64,000 bases of DNA. It comes from an uncultured bacterium (GTDB lineage: Bacteria > Calescibacteriota > Calescibacteriia > Calescibacteriales > Calescibacteriaceae). This document shows positions 36,957 through 44,851 of this stretch, in pieces (within the stretch, counting starts at the first letter, position 1; each line of letters begins with the position of its first letter). The position numbers and the translations under genes are program-made. The stretch covers positions 1 to 64,000 of the forward strand of contig CALHPK010000006.1 in the NCBI GenBank assembly GCA_938036315.1, given 5' to 3'. Below the pieces are notes generated by a model, which saw only the letters and a list, made by a program, of their open reading frames with translations, had not been told where the DNA came from and ran no database searches.

Positions 36957-37506
36957 TAAAGTTTTTCAGCATAGCTTCTCCATCTGATGTCATGCAAGAT
37001 TCTGGGTGAAACTGTACTCCCTCTATTGGTAATACTTTATGTCTTATCCCCATTATCTCTTCATCTTCGGACTTTGATGATAATACGAAGTCTTCGGGCA
37101 CTGAATCTATTGCTAGTGAGTGGTATCTGACTGCGAAAGTTGGGTTTGGAATTCCTCTGTAGATCCCCTCTTTATCGTGTAGGATTCTGGATACTTTACC
37201 ATGCATTATTCTTCTTGCATTTGTTATTTTTGCTCCAAATACGTGCCCTATTATCTGGTGTCCAAGACATACTCCAAGAATAGGGATTTTCCCTGCATAC
37301 TTTTCCACTATTAGTGGGCATCTCCCAGAATTTTCAGGCCGGCCGGGACCGGGAGATATTATTATCCCCTGATACCCTTCAAGATTCAGGGGTACATCAT
37401 CATTCCTGAAAACATCGGTTTCCGCTCCCAATTTGCACAAATATTGGTAAAGGTTATAAACGAATGAATCATAATTGTCTATTAAGATGATTTTTGCTGT
37501 GCCCAT
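36928..37506 (-). CDS. pabA: Anthranilate/aminodeoxychorismate synthase glutamine amidotransferase
   Basis: A 192-residue class I amidotransferase supplying ammonia to chorismate-using synthases. It has LIDNYDSFVYNLYQYL, the oxyanion loop SPGPGRPENSG, the nucleophile Cys80 in GVCLGHQ, and His167/Glu169 in QFHPES. PabA and TrpG cannot be separated on sequence alone, and no synthase subunit is adjacent. It follows rpsT with a 25-base overlap, an odd pairing. pabA is used for convenience; trpG is equally possible. Confidence 0.9.
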   Translation of the reverse strand: MGTAKIILIDNYDSFVYNLYQYLCKLGAETDVFRNDDVPLNLEGYQGIIISPGPGRPENSGRCPLIVEKYAGKIPILGVCLGHQIIGHVFGAKITNARRIMHGKVSRILHDKEGIYRGIPNPTFAVRYHSLAIDSVPEDFVLSSKSEDEEIMGIRHKVLPIEGVQFHPESCMTSDGEAMLKNFINLCLSYRL

Positions 37507-37805
37507 TTTTGGCTTACTTTATTGAAAAGTTTTGTGATTCTTGACTTCCTTCTGCTTGCTTCATTTTTTGTAATTACACCCTTTGCCGCTACATGATCTA
37601 TGACCGAGATGGTTTCCCTGAGCTCTTCTTGTAACTCGTTTTTTAAAGCTTCGGAATCTTGGCTATTTTTCGAAGAAAGTGCTTCTGAAAGTTTCTTCTT
37701 GAACAACCTTATTGTGTTTTTAAGCTTATTAAGGTGATATAAATTTCTTTCCCGCCTCTTTAACGATTTCTTAAGCTTTCTTTTAGCGCTCTTTGTAACA
37801 GGCAT
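37482..37805 (-). CDS. rpsT: Ribosomal protein S20
   Basis: A 107-residue 30S protein that binds 16S rRNA. It has the S20 pattern KSAKRKLKKSLKRRERN, a long Lys/Glu helix, and the C-terminal TISVIDHVAAKGVITKNEASRRKSRITKLFNK. It is about 20 residues longer than the common 87, mostly in the middle helix (SEALSSKNSQDSEALKNE). TATAAC lies eight bases before the ATG, suggesting little or no leader. It overlaps the amidotransferase gene by 25 bases. Confidence 0.93.
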   Translation of the reverse strand: MPVTKSAKRKLKKSLKRRERNLYHLNKLKNTIRLFKKKLSEALSSKNSQDSEALKNELQEELRETISVIDHVAAKGVITKNEASRRKSRITKLFNKVSQKWAQQKSS

Positions 37806-37976
37806 ATATCAAAGTTATAAATTCAGACCTTTGTATAACTGTTTTTCAATTTTTCTCTTTTAACAGAAGACTTTCTCACAAAGTAAATAAAATTGGAAAT
37901 AGATAATTAAACATTATGCAAATTTATATTTAAAATAAAATATAGGGGAAAAGGGAGAATATAGGAGGCATAACTT

Positions 37977-38282
37977 ATGCAGATGGTTAGTTTAGATACA
38001 AAGTTTAGAGCATTTATCTTTGATTGGAAACTGAGTTGGAAGTATTTCGAAAAATATCTGAAGCAGGTAGAAAAGGTAAGAGAAGAGAAAGGTATATCTT
38101 GCAAAAGAGAAGATATAATAGCCTTTGTGAGGTGGTCTCTTAATAATCATAAGCTCAGATTTATAACTAAATCAGCTATACCTCAGGTTCAGAAAATTTT
38201 GTACGATAGTGCAGGGAATAATCCCTTCTTTAGTAAGGCTGCAGATTATTTTGTAAGATTTTTAGAAAGATACTTGGAATAA
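37977..38282 (+). CDS. Small unknown protein upstream of nuoF
   Basis: A 101-residue protein that I do not recognise. It has no cysteines likely to bind a cluster beyond Cys42, so it is not NuoE. The composition is basic and aromatic (FDWKLSWKYFEKYLKQVEKV, then FVRWSLNNHKLRF), probably all-helical. AGGAGG at 37963-37968 gives a firm start. nuoF begins 62 bases downstream, so the two may be co-transcribed. Function is unknown. Confidence 0.68.
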   Translation: MQMVSLDTKFRAFIFDWKLSWKYFEKYLKQVEKVREEKGISCKREDIIAFVRWSLNNHKLRFITKSAIPQVQKILYDSAGNNPFFSKAADYFVRFLERYLE

Positions 38283-38343
38283 TCTTTTGCCTGCCTTCAT
38301 TTTATTTTTTTCTTCCTTTTCCCCTCAAATGGAGGTCGGAACA

Positions 38344-39621
38344 ATGGTTGAGATAAATAGTGAAACCGTAGCAGATAAAGTTTACGAATCGGGTTTTGAA
38401 GGAATATTTACTCCCCTTTTTCGTGTGAGAGACTCTTCTTTAGGAGCTTATCTTCAGGCTGGAGGGTATACCGCGATTGAGAGAGCTTTAGGTATGTCTC
38501 CAGAGGATGTAATTGAAGAGGTGAAAAAATCAGGGCTTCGTGGACGTGGAGGGGCTGGATTCCCAACTGGGGTAAAGTGGGGATTTATCCCAAAGGATGC
38601 GGAGAAAAAATATTTAGTATGCAATGCAGATGAGGGTGAACCCGGAACTTTCAAAGATAAATACATCATCTCCTTAGTACCTCATCTTCTCCTTGAAGGA
38701 ATGATGATAGGCGGTTATGCTATAGGATCCCGTGATCTTATCGTGTATATTCGGGGAGAGTATTGGCTAGAAGCTTCTGTTTTGAAAAGAGCTATCGATG
38801 AGGCGATACCGTATGTTAAGCAGAAATTTAACTTCGATGTCAACATAAGAGTTATGCAAGGGGCAGGATCTTACATAGTCGGTGAAGAAACAGGACTTCT
38901 TAATTCACTTGAAGGGAAAAGGGGGCATCCACGTCCTCGTCCACCTTATCCAGCTCAAAAGGGTTTTATGGAATTACCAACCTGTGTTAACAATGTTGAA
39001 ACTTTAGCTGCTGTCCCGTTTATTATAAAGCACGGTGCAGATGCGTTCAGGAAATTCGGAACAGAAAAAAGTACCGGAACGAAACTTGTAGGTATTTCGG
39101 GCAACGTAAAAAGGCCGGGGATTTATGAAGTTCCCATGGGTGTCCCTCTTAAAAAGATTATAGAGCTTGCAGGTGGAACTGATTGTGGAGGAAAAATAAA
39201 AGCGGTAATCCCAGGGGGGACATCTACACCCCCTTTGGTTGCTGACGAACTGGAGCAAGCTACTTTAGATTACGAATCCTTAGCTTCTTTCCGAACATTT
39301 CTGGGGACTGCTGCATGTATCGTGATTTGCGAGTGCAATGACATCTGGAAGGTTGCTGAGAATATAGCAAAGTTTTACGCTGAGGAGTCTTGCGGGCAGT
39401 GTACTACATGTAGAGAAGGAACTCGCTTTATAGAATACCTTTTCCATAAGATAGTTGAAGGCACATATTCTTGGAGTGATGTAGATTCTCTCGAGGAGAT
39501 CTCTACTTATATGCAGGGGTCTGCTATTTGTGCACATATTGATGCATGTGCTATGCCATCACAAAAGATAATTTCTACATTCAGACGAGAGCTAAAGGGG
39601 GGGAAAAGAAACCATGATTGA
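38344..39621 (+). CDS. nuoF: NADH-quinone oxidoreductase subunit F-like protein
   Basis: A 425-residue flavoprotein that takes electrons from NADH. The NADH/FMN sites are GLRGRGGAGFP (64-74) and NADEGEPGTFKD (94-105). The N3 [4Fe-4S] cluster is bound by Cys350, 353, 356 and 396 (ESCGQCTTCREGT and SAICAHID). I chose ATG 38344 because GGAGGT at 38331-38336 lies seven bases upstream; a longer frame from 38287 would cover the Shine-Dalgarno. No nuoE, nuoG or other complex I gene is nearby. It could serve a hydrogenase or another NADH-linked complex. Confidence 0.92.
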   Translation: MVEINSETVADKVYESGFEGIFTPLFRVRDSSLGAYLQAGGYTAIERALGMSPEDVIEEVKKSGLRGRGGAGFPTGVKWGFIPKDAEKKYLVCNADEGEPGTFKDKYIISLVPHLLLEGMMIGGYAIGSRDLIVYIRGEYWLEASVLKRAIDEAIPYVKQKFNFDVNIRVMQGAGSYIVGEETGLLNSLEGKRGHPRPRPPYPAQKGFMELPTCVNNVETLAAVPFIIKHGADAFRKFGTEKSTGTKLVGISGNVKRPGIYEVPMGVPLKKIIELAGGTDCGGKIKAVIPGGTSTPPLVADELEQATLDYESLASFRTFLGTAACIVICECNDIWKVAENIAKFYAEESCGQCTTCREGTRFIEYLFHKIVEGTYSWSDVDSLEEISTYMQGSAICAHIDACAMPSQKIISTFRRELKGGKRNHD

Positions 39622-41068
39622 GGAAGAAAAAGAATTACCAGCTGAAGTGAATGAGATGGTAAAAAGGGAACTTTCTGAACCTAAATCTTCAGATGGGGGA
39701 CAGGAAGTTTATGTTGAGGTTTTGCCATATTGGACAAGAATTGGAATTGTTGATGATAACAAGCTTACGGAACTCATTGTAGATATTCCCGGGGTACGGA
39801 GTGAATTCGTTACTGGAAATATCTACAAAGGTGTGATAAAGGATGTTATTCCATCTATGCAAGCTGTTTTCATAGATATAGGTATGGGCAAGAATGTATA
39901 CCTTTTTGTGCCATCTAAATCAAAGATTGAGGAGTACAAGACAAACCAAGAGATAATTGTCCAGATAAAGAAAGAAAGTATTGATAGCAAGGGAGCTAAG
40001 GTGTCCGACAATCCTACACTTCCTGGCAAGTATATTGTTCTTACTCTTGAGAAAAAGACAGGAGTATCAAAGAAGATAAAATCGAAGTTTGAGAGAGCAA
40101 GATTAAAGAGAATCGTGACCAAGTTAGCCGAGGAGATAAATTTTGAGTTTGGGGTTGTTGCAAGAACAGAAGCCGCTGGGGTGCCAGAAGAGCTTATACA
40201 TGACGATTTTCACAGGGTCGTTAAAGTTTTTCGTGAGATAAAAGAAAGAATGAAGTTACCTGCCCCGGTTATTCTGTGGTCAGATGACAATATACTACAA
40301 AGGGTGGTGAGAGATTTCATATCACAAAGAGTAAGAAAAATAGTTTCAAATTCTCCCGAGCATATTGATAACATAAAACGTTTTATTTCTGAGTTCTCTC
40401 CGTCTTTCCTTGAAACTACCCAAGTAATATACGATGACTATCACTTCATCTTTGATAAATATGGGCTTGAAAATGATTTCTTCCTTCTACTCCAGGATGA
40501 AATATCGGTTGAAGGCGGAATAAGGATTATATTCAACGAGACAGAAGCTTTCACCGCAATAGATGTGAACACAGCTTCTTTCACTGGAACTGAGAATCTT
40601 GATGTGACAGCTTATCAGGCAAATCTTATAGCTATAAAAGAAATTATGAGGCAGATAAAATTGAGAAGATTGGGAGGAATAATCATCATAGATTTGATAG
40701 ATATAAAAAGTAGCCAGCTTAAAAACAAGCTTATTAAAGAGGTTAAAAGACTTGCTGAAAAAGACAGAGAAAAAACTAGAATTTTCGGACTTACAAAACT
40801 CGGACTTTTAGAGATGTCCAGGAAAAAGTCAGGATATAGTCTGAAAAAGATTCTTACCGAAGTGTGTCCAACTTGTCGGGAGGGTTATGTTTACTCAAAT
40901 GTTCTCAAGACTCACATCCTACTTAGAGAGATAGCTAAGCATCAAGGAAAAACAGTTAAAGTTTCGGCAGAGAATTTCAAAATCATAGAAGATCTTGTAA
41001 AGAATATTAAAATCAATGTTAGAGTTCAGCCCAAATATGGACTTGGTAGGTGGGATATAGAGGTGTAA
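39614..41068 (+). CDS. rng: Ribonuclease G/E family endoribonuclease
   Basis: A 484-residue endoribonuclease. An S1-like domain near 55-145 (GNIYKGVIKDVIPSMQAVFIDIG) is followed by the RNase-H-like and DNase I-like regions. Catalytic Mg ligands are Asp317 (AIDVNTASFTG) and Asp360 (IIIIDLIDIKS). The zinc-link CPTC is at 418-421. Length and lack of a long C-terminal tail fit RNase G. It overlaps the nuoF end by eight bases, and the first 35 residues are an unusual acidic extension. It probably processes rRNA and decays mRNA. Confidence 0.93.
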   Translation: MIEEEKELPAEVNEMVKRELSEPKSSDGGQEVYVEVLPYWTRIGIVDDNKLTELIVDIPGVRSEFVTGNIYKGVIKDVIPSMQAVFIDIGMGKNVYLFVPSKSKIEEYKTNQEIIVQIKKESIDSKGAKVSDNPTLPGKYIVLTLEKKTGVSKKIKSKFERARLKRIVTKLAEEINFEFGVVARTEAAGVPEELIHDDFHRVVKVFREIKERMKLPAPVILWSDDNILQRVVRDFISQRVRKIVSNSPEHIDNIKRFISEFSPSFLETTQVIYDDYHFIFDKYGLENDFFLLLQDEISVEGGIRIIFNETEAFTAIDVNTASFTGTENLDVTAYQANLIAIKEIMRQIKLRRLGGIIIIDLIDIKSSQLKNKLIKEVKRLAEKDREKTRIFGLTKLGLLEMSRKKSGYSLKKILTEVCPTCREGYVYSNVLKTHILLREIAKHQGKTVKVSAENFKIIEDLVKNIKINVRVQPKYGLGRWDIEV

Positions 41069-41072
41069 CTAA

Positions 41073-42734
41073 ATGAGATTGCGGAAGGGAAAAAAGCTCT
41101 TTCTTGTTCTTGGTTTTCTCTTCCTTGTTTACTGTGGTGCAGGGCGCCGAGAGGGAACTGAAGTCAATTTCTCAGTTGCGATCTGTAATTCCCTTAGTGT
41201 AGTTCAGGTCAGCAAGATACCCTTGGCCGATGGAACTACAACTTATCTAATAAATTGCCAGAGTTTAAGTGCTCAATCTGGAAATATAGCATTGATATTT
41301 TATTCCGATGGAGAAGTATCACTGGTTCCAATAGATCAGCGGGGAATAGATCTTACAAAGAAAGTTAAACTTCTTTCAGCAAAAGCTTTTCTGCATAGCG
41401 GGGGACAAATTGATTCAACTTATGAATCGAGCGGAAAAGACCTTATAATCTTTAAAAAGAACGTCCAGGAAGCCGATGTGTCGCTTGCCTATTTTGTATC
41501 AAAGGATTCGGGTTTTCTCAAATTTATTCTAGATGGATTATCTTCTATTGCTACTTATTCGGAGCTGATTAACAAGAAAAGTTATGTTTTTATCTATACC
41601 CAGCTTTCTGCAAAGAATCTGTCAAGCATTGTCTCTCCGATATTTGATGATGTCTTTCAACTTGTGCTGGGAAATTTAAAAGTAGGAGATTTGATTCTAA
41701 ACTTTCCAGATGTAGTAACACAGGGAGATAAGATTTTAATCTCTATTCCAAATCAATCTGCAGATATTGCTAGCGAAGTCCCTCCTTTACCGATAGTACT
41801 TCCAGAGATAAATTTTTCAACTATTTCTGATATTTCTGCTTCTTTGCCATACTACGAATTAGATCTAACCGAAACTTCTGTGAAGATTCCATTAGTTATG
41901 GGTAATGTTTCTAACATTTTGAATATTTTGTCTTTTCAGGATGGGATAATTTATTATGGTCGCACTCCTATTTTGTTTGAGGGTCGCATTCCAAAGCAGA
42001 TATCGGTCGGTATGGAGGTGATTCCACCAACTACCGCAGATGTAAATTCATCTATACACATTGCATTTCCTGATGGAGAGACATCTCTGGCAGTAGAAAT
42101 TTATTCCTTTTATCAAGGGGCTCCACTTCTTGTTTCGAGATCCCAAGTCTTCAAAGAGCGCCCTACTTTCCCCATCAGGATACCTCAGTTCCTTACTTCT
42201 GGAGCGTATTATGTTGCTATTCGTAGCGAGAAATCTGAGAAGACTGGTGAATTCGTGGTCAAGGATACATTTGCAAGATATGAAATAAGTCAAGTACCAT
42301 ACATAAGCTATAATGCAGATGGATTAAAAAGTGAACAATTTATTTTTGATGTTGCTCTATCACAGGAAAGCTTGAAACTTTCCTGGAGAATTCCAAATGA
42401 ACTAGATATCCAATCTATTGATCCTAATCTCAAGGTACTAATTCCTGAGTGTGTATCACAAAAGAGTGATAGAGAGTTTCTTAATTCAAAATGTATAACT
42501 TCTTATATAGATATATTTGCGGAAGACTCAAAGGGTGAGGAAGTTATTGTGTGGAGAATATATGGGCTTTTCAAAAGTAGCAGTGTGGTTTTGCCGAATT
42601 TCCTTTCGCGCACATTACTTTTTGATATTTTGAAATACGCACCACAGGTGAAGCTGAAAAAAGTAAGGCTCAATTATAATGCTTACTTTGGAAGCTCACT
42701 CCTTACGTTCAAAAGATCGTTCATCTTTGATTAG
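41073..42734 (+). CDS. Hypothetical lipoprotein
   Basis: A 553-residue predicted lipoprotein of unrecognised family. The N-terminus is basic then hydrophobic (RKGKKLFLVLGFLFLVYCGAG), with a lipobox-like LVYC and Cys21 as lipidation site. The mature part is rich in beta-strand-like segments with Ser and Ile, and has no repeat or catalytic motif that I can name. The ATG is four bases after the rng stop, so it is in the same operon, although nothing suggests a shared function. It is probably an outer-membrane-anchored surface or periplasmic protein. Confidence 0.75.
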   Translation: MRLRKGKKLFLVLGFLFLVYCGAGRREGTEVNFSVAICNSLSVVQVSKIPLADGTTTYLINCQSLSAQSGNIALIFYSDGEVSLVPIDQRGIDLTKKVKLLSAKAFLHSGGQIDSTYESSGKDLIIFKKNVQEADVSLAYFVSKDSGFLKFILDGLSSIATYSELINKKSYVFIYTQLSAKNLSSIVSPIFDDVFQLVLGNLKVGDLILNFPDVVTQGDKILISIPNQSADIASEVPPLPIVLPEINFSTISDISASLPYYELDLTETSVKIPLVMGNVSNILNILSFQDGIIYYGRTPILFEGRIPKQISVGMEVIPPTTADVNSSIHIAFPDGETSLAVEIYSFYQGAPLLVSRSQVFKERPTFPIRIPQFLTSGAYYVAIRSEKSEKTGEFVVKDTFARYEISQVPYISYNADGLKSEQFIFDVALSQESLKLSWRIPNELDIQSIDPNLKVLIPECVSQKSDREFLNSKCITSYIDIFAEDSKGEEVIVWRIYGLFKSSSVVLPNFLSRTLLFDILKYAPQVKLKKVRLNYNAYFGSSLLTFKRSFIFD

Positions 42735-42840
42735 TTGTAATCTATATTTCTTTGTAATGCCTGATAGATTCAGAATAACTCAAGTTTTGTAAAAGTAGTC
42801 TAGCTAACACATAGCCGGTTTTATGCTTATTTCTCCTTTC

Positions 42841-43488
42841 TCAGCCAGAGGTGAGAGTGAATATTTTACCTTTTCTTAATCTTTCAGCTGAATTTACATC
42901 GTAGATTCCTGATAATTCCAATGAGACATATATATTGTCTGCCATTTCTTTTATTTTCTTTAATTTCCTGATCCCTGTCCTGTAGAGTTTACCTTCTAGC
43001 TCTATAAGTATTTCTTGATATTTTGTGAATTTTTGAATTTTTTCCTTTGGCACAACTGCAGCAACCGCTCCTTTGAGTCCGCGAGGTTTTGTTATCATAC
43101 CTATATATTCAAGTTGGGATGGCTCTATTTCACTGACTTCTTGTAAAAAATTGGGTAATATTCCTAATTCCATCTTGACCATCCGGGGAAGCTCTCTTTC
43201 TCTTATGTAGATATCGCAAGCTACTAAAGATTCTGCTTCTTCCCGTCTCCTGATCTTATCTAGAGAAAGTATTGCTGTGTTCCTTTTGTATATCTTTATT
43301 TTTCTGATCTTGAATTCTCTGAGTTCTTCTCTTCCTTCTTTTTCACCCGCCATCCTGATGAATAATCTTGAGGGGAATTTTTCGGCTGGAATATATCTTC
43401 TTATGAGAGCTATTACCTTACCTTTATCTCCATGTAGTTTTACAATGTATCCTATATAAAGATATTTTTCTCCGTTATATATCATCAC
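42841..43488 (-). CDS. RimM-like protein with duplicated N-terminal domain
   Basis: A 215-residue protein made of two RimM N-terminal-type barrels. The first (about 10-98) reads YIGYIVKLHGDKGKVIA, then LREFKIRKIKIYKRNTAILSL and EEAESLVACDIYI. The second (about 127-212) reads YIGMITKPRGLKGAVAA, then RTGIRKLKKIKEMADNIYVSL and NSAERLRKGKIFT. Both follow the RimM N-terminal layout: IGxIxxxxGxKG, a middle strand pair, and an AExL helix. The C-terminal PRC barrel of RimM, which contacts S19, is not visible. Neighbouring rpsP, trmD and rplS are absent. It may replace RimM or have a new role. Confidence 0.78.
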   Translation of the reverse strand: MMIYNGEKYLYIGYIVKLHGDKGKVIALIRRYIPAEKFPSRLFIRMAGEKEGREELREFKIRKIKIYKRNTAILSLDKIRRREEAESLVACDIYIRERELPRMVKMELGILPNFLQEVSEIEPSQLEYIGMITKPRGLKGAVAAVVPKEKIQKFTKYQEILIELEGKLYRTGIRKLKKIKEMADNIYVSLELSGIYDVNSAERLRKGKIFTLTSG

Positions 43489-43733
43489 TTAATTTTTAGT
43501 TAAGTGCAACGTAAAGGAGTTCTGATTTTTTCATTATACTTATACTTATATTTGCCAAAATCAAAAATTGCGCTAAAAGATCGATGGAATGGATATAAAG
43601 GTGTTTAAGTATAATGAAAAAGAAAAGGAATAATGGAGCAGAGACTGTAAGAATTGATACAGTTGAATATACTAAAGTAGAAATTTCTGAACTTATAATT
43701 GAAAGGTTTAGAAGTTTCTGCATTGCAATCAAA

Positions 43734-44789
43734 ATGATACATATGATTAGCAGGTTTATTAAAAATCGGTTTTTTATTATTGTTTTTTTGCTCTGTGCGG
43801 CGTGTACCGGAGCTGATACTGAGGTAGAGAGAAATTTTTCGCTTGCGGTGTGGGCAGAAAATCTCGACTATGAAGAATATGAAAAGATATATCCTGCGCT
43901 AAGTGAACTTGATGTTGAGCTTTACCTTGCAGTGAAAGAGGGAACCTTTCCTCATCCTTCCCTATCCAAAATGAAGTTTAGAGCGTGGCTTCTGCTAGAT
44001 AAAGAGAAGGGATATTGGCCTTCTGTGTGGAACGCAAAAGAATTTTTCAAGCTTGTAAAAAATTTTGTCTCATTATATAAAGATAAAATTAATTGGATTA
44101 TTTTCGATCTTGAACCTCCGTGGGAGATAGCCCTAAAGCTTTCTGACATCTTGGGAAACTTAGAATCAGTCACAGATGTGGCAAGATTTGCGTCTGAGCT
44201 TACGAGAATTTTCCCACCTCAGGAAATTTATGAAGAAGGTAAGTACTTGCTTAAGGAAATAGTTGAGTTCTTACACGAAAACGGACTGAAAGCCATGGTT
44301 GTTACTGTCCCCACAGTTATAGATGATTTTGAAGACGGCGATGATGATATACAGAAAAAACTCGGTTTACCAGTTGTAGGAATACCTTGGGATGAAGTTG
44401 CATTTATGCTTTACTCTACCGTGCCTAAAAAGATACTAAGAAAGTTGGTCAGAGCAGAGGTTGTTGAATCCGAATATTTTGTGTTTACATATGTAAAATC
44501 TGCACTCAACTTTTTCAGTAAAGAAAAGCTTAGTATCGGGATAGGACTTGTTGGGCAAGATCTTTTTGGAAATGAAGGATACCAATCCCCTGAAGAGATG
44601 AGAAAGGATATTGCAGCTGGGCTTGCAGCAGGGGTTAGTAAATTTCATATATGGACAGTTGATAATATGAAAAAAGATGGTAGACGGGATCTCACAACAT
44701 GGCTCGGTATCGGTTATGTTGAACCTTTAGCTCCTCAGCCAAATTCTGTAATCGATTCATTAAGATTGCTCTCAAAAATACTTGATTGA
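43734..44789 (+). CDS. Hypothetical lipoprotein, glycosyl-hydrolase-barrel-like
   Basis: A predicted lipoprotein of about 351 residues. From ATG 43734 or 43743 the signal is basic then hydrophobic (ISRFIKNRFFIIVFLLCAAC), with Cys24 as likely lipidation site. A longer frame from 43614 would add 40 soluble residues before the signal, which is unlikely; TATAAT at 43694-43699 could drive the shorter form. The mature protein has alternating strands and helices (LAVWAENLDYEEY, WIIFDLEPPWEIA, KAMVVTVPTV, KLSIGIGLVG, KFHIWTVDNM) resembling a TIM barrel. The family is unknown and catalytic acids cannot be assigned. Confidence 0.7.
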   Translation: MIHMISRFIKNRFFIIVFLLCAACTGADTEVERNFSLAVWAENLDYEEYEKIYPALSELDVELYLAVKEGTFPHPSLSKMKFRAWLLLDKEKGYWPSVWNAKEFFKLVKNFVSLYKDKINWIIFDLEPPWEIALKLSDILGNLESVTDVARFASELTRIFPPQEIYEEGKYLLKEIVEFLHENGLKAMVVTVPTVIDDFEDGDDDIQKKLGLPVVGIPWDEVAFMLYSTVPKKILRKLVRAEVVESEYFVFTYVKSALNFFSKEKLSIGIGLVGQDLFGNEGYQSPEEMRKDIAAGLAAGVSKFHIWTVDNMKKDGRRDLTTWLGIGYVEPLAPQPNSVIDSLRLLSKILD

Positions 44790-44839
44790 TCTATTGATTT
44801 TTAAATTTAGATAGGATTAGAAATTTTTTGTATCGCGCT

Positions 44840-44845
44840 TAAAAT
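44840..44845 (+). promoter_or_regulatory. TAAAAT -10 box of the acyl-CoA synthetase gene, leaderless arrangement
   Basis: TAAAAT ends six bases before the ATG at 44852. A poor -35 candidate (TTAGAA, 44817-44822) is spaced by 17 bases. No Shine-Dalgarno is present. Confidence 0.5.
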
Positions 44846-44851
44846 TGATTT

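Noticed and set aside
38287-38343. Longer NuoF starting at 38287
   Set aside because: The added residues are hydrophobic and unlike NuoF, and the GGAGGT site at 38331-38336 supports ATG 38344.
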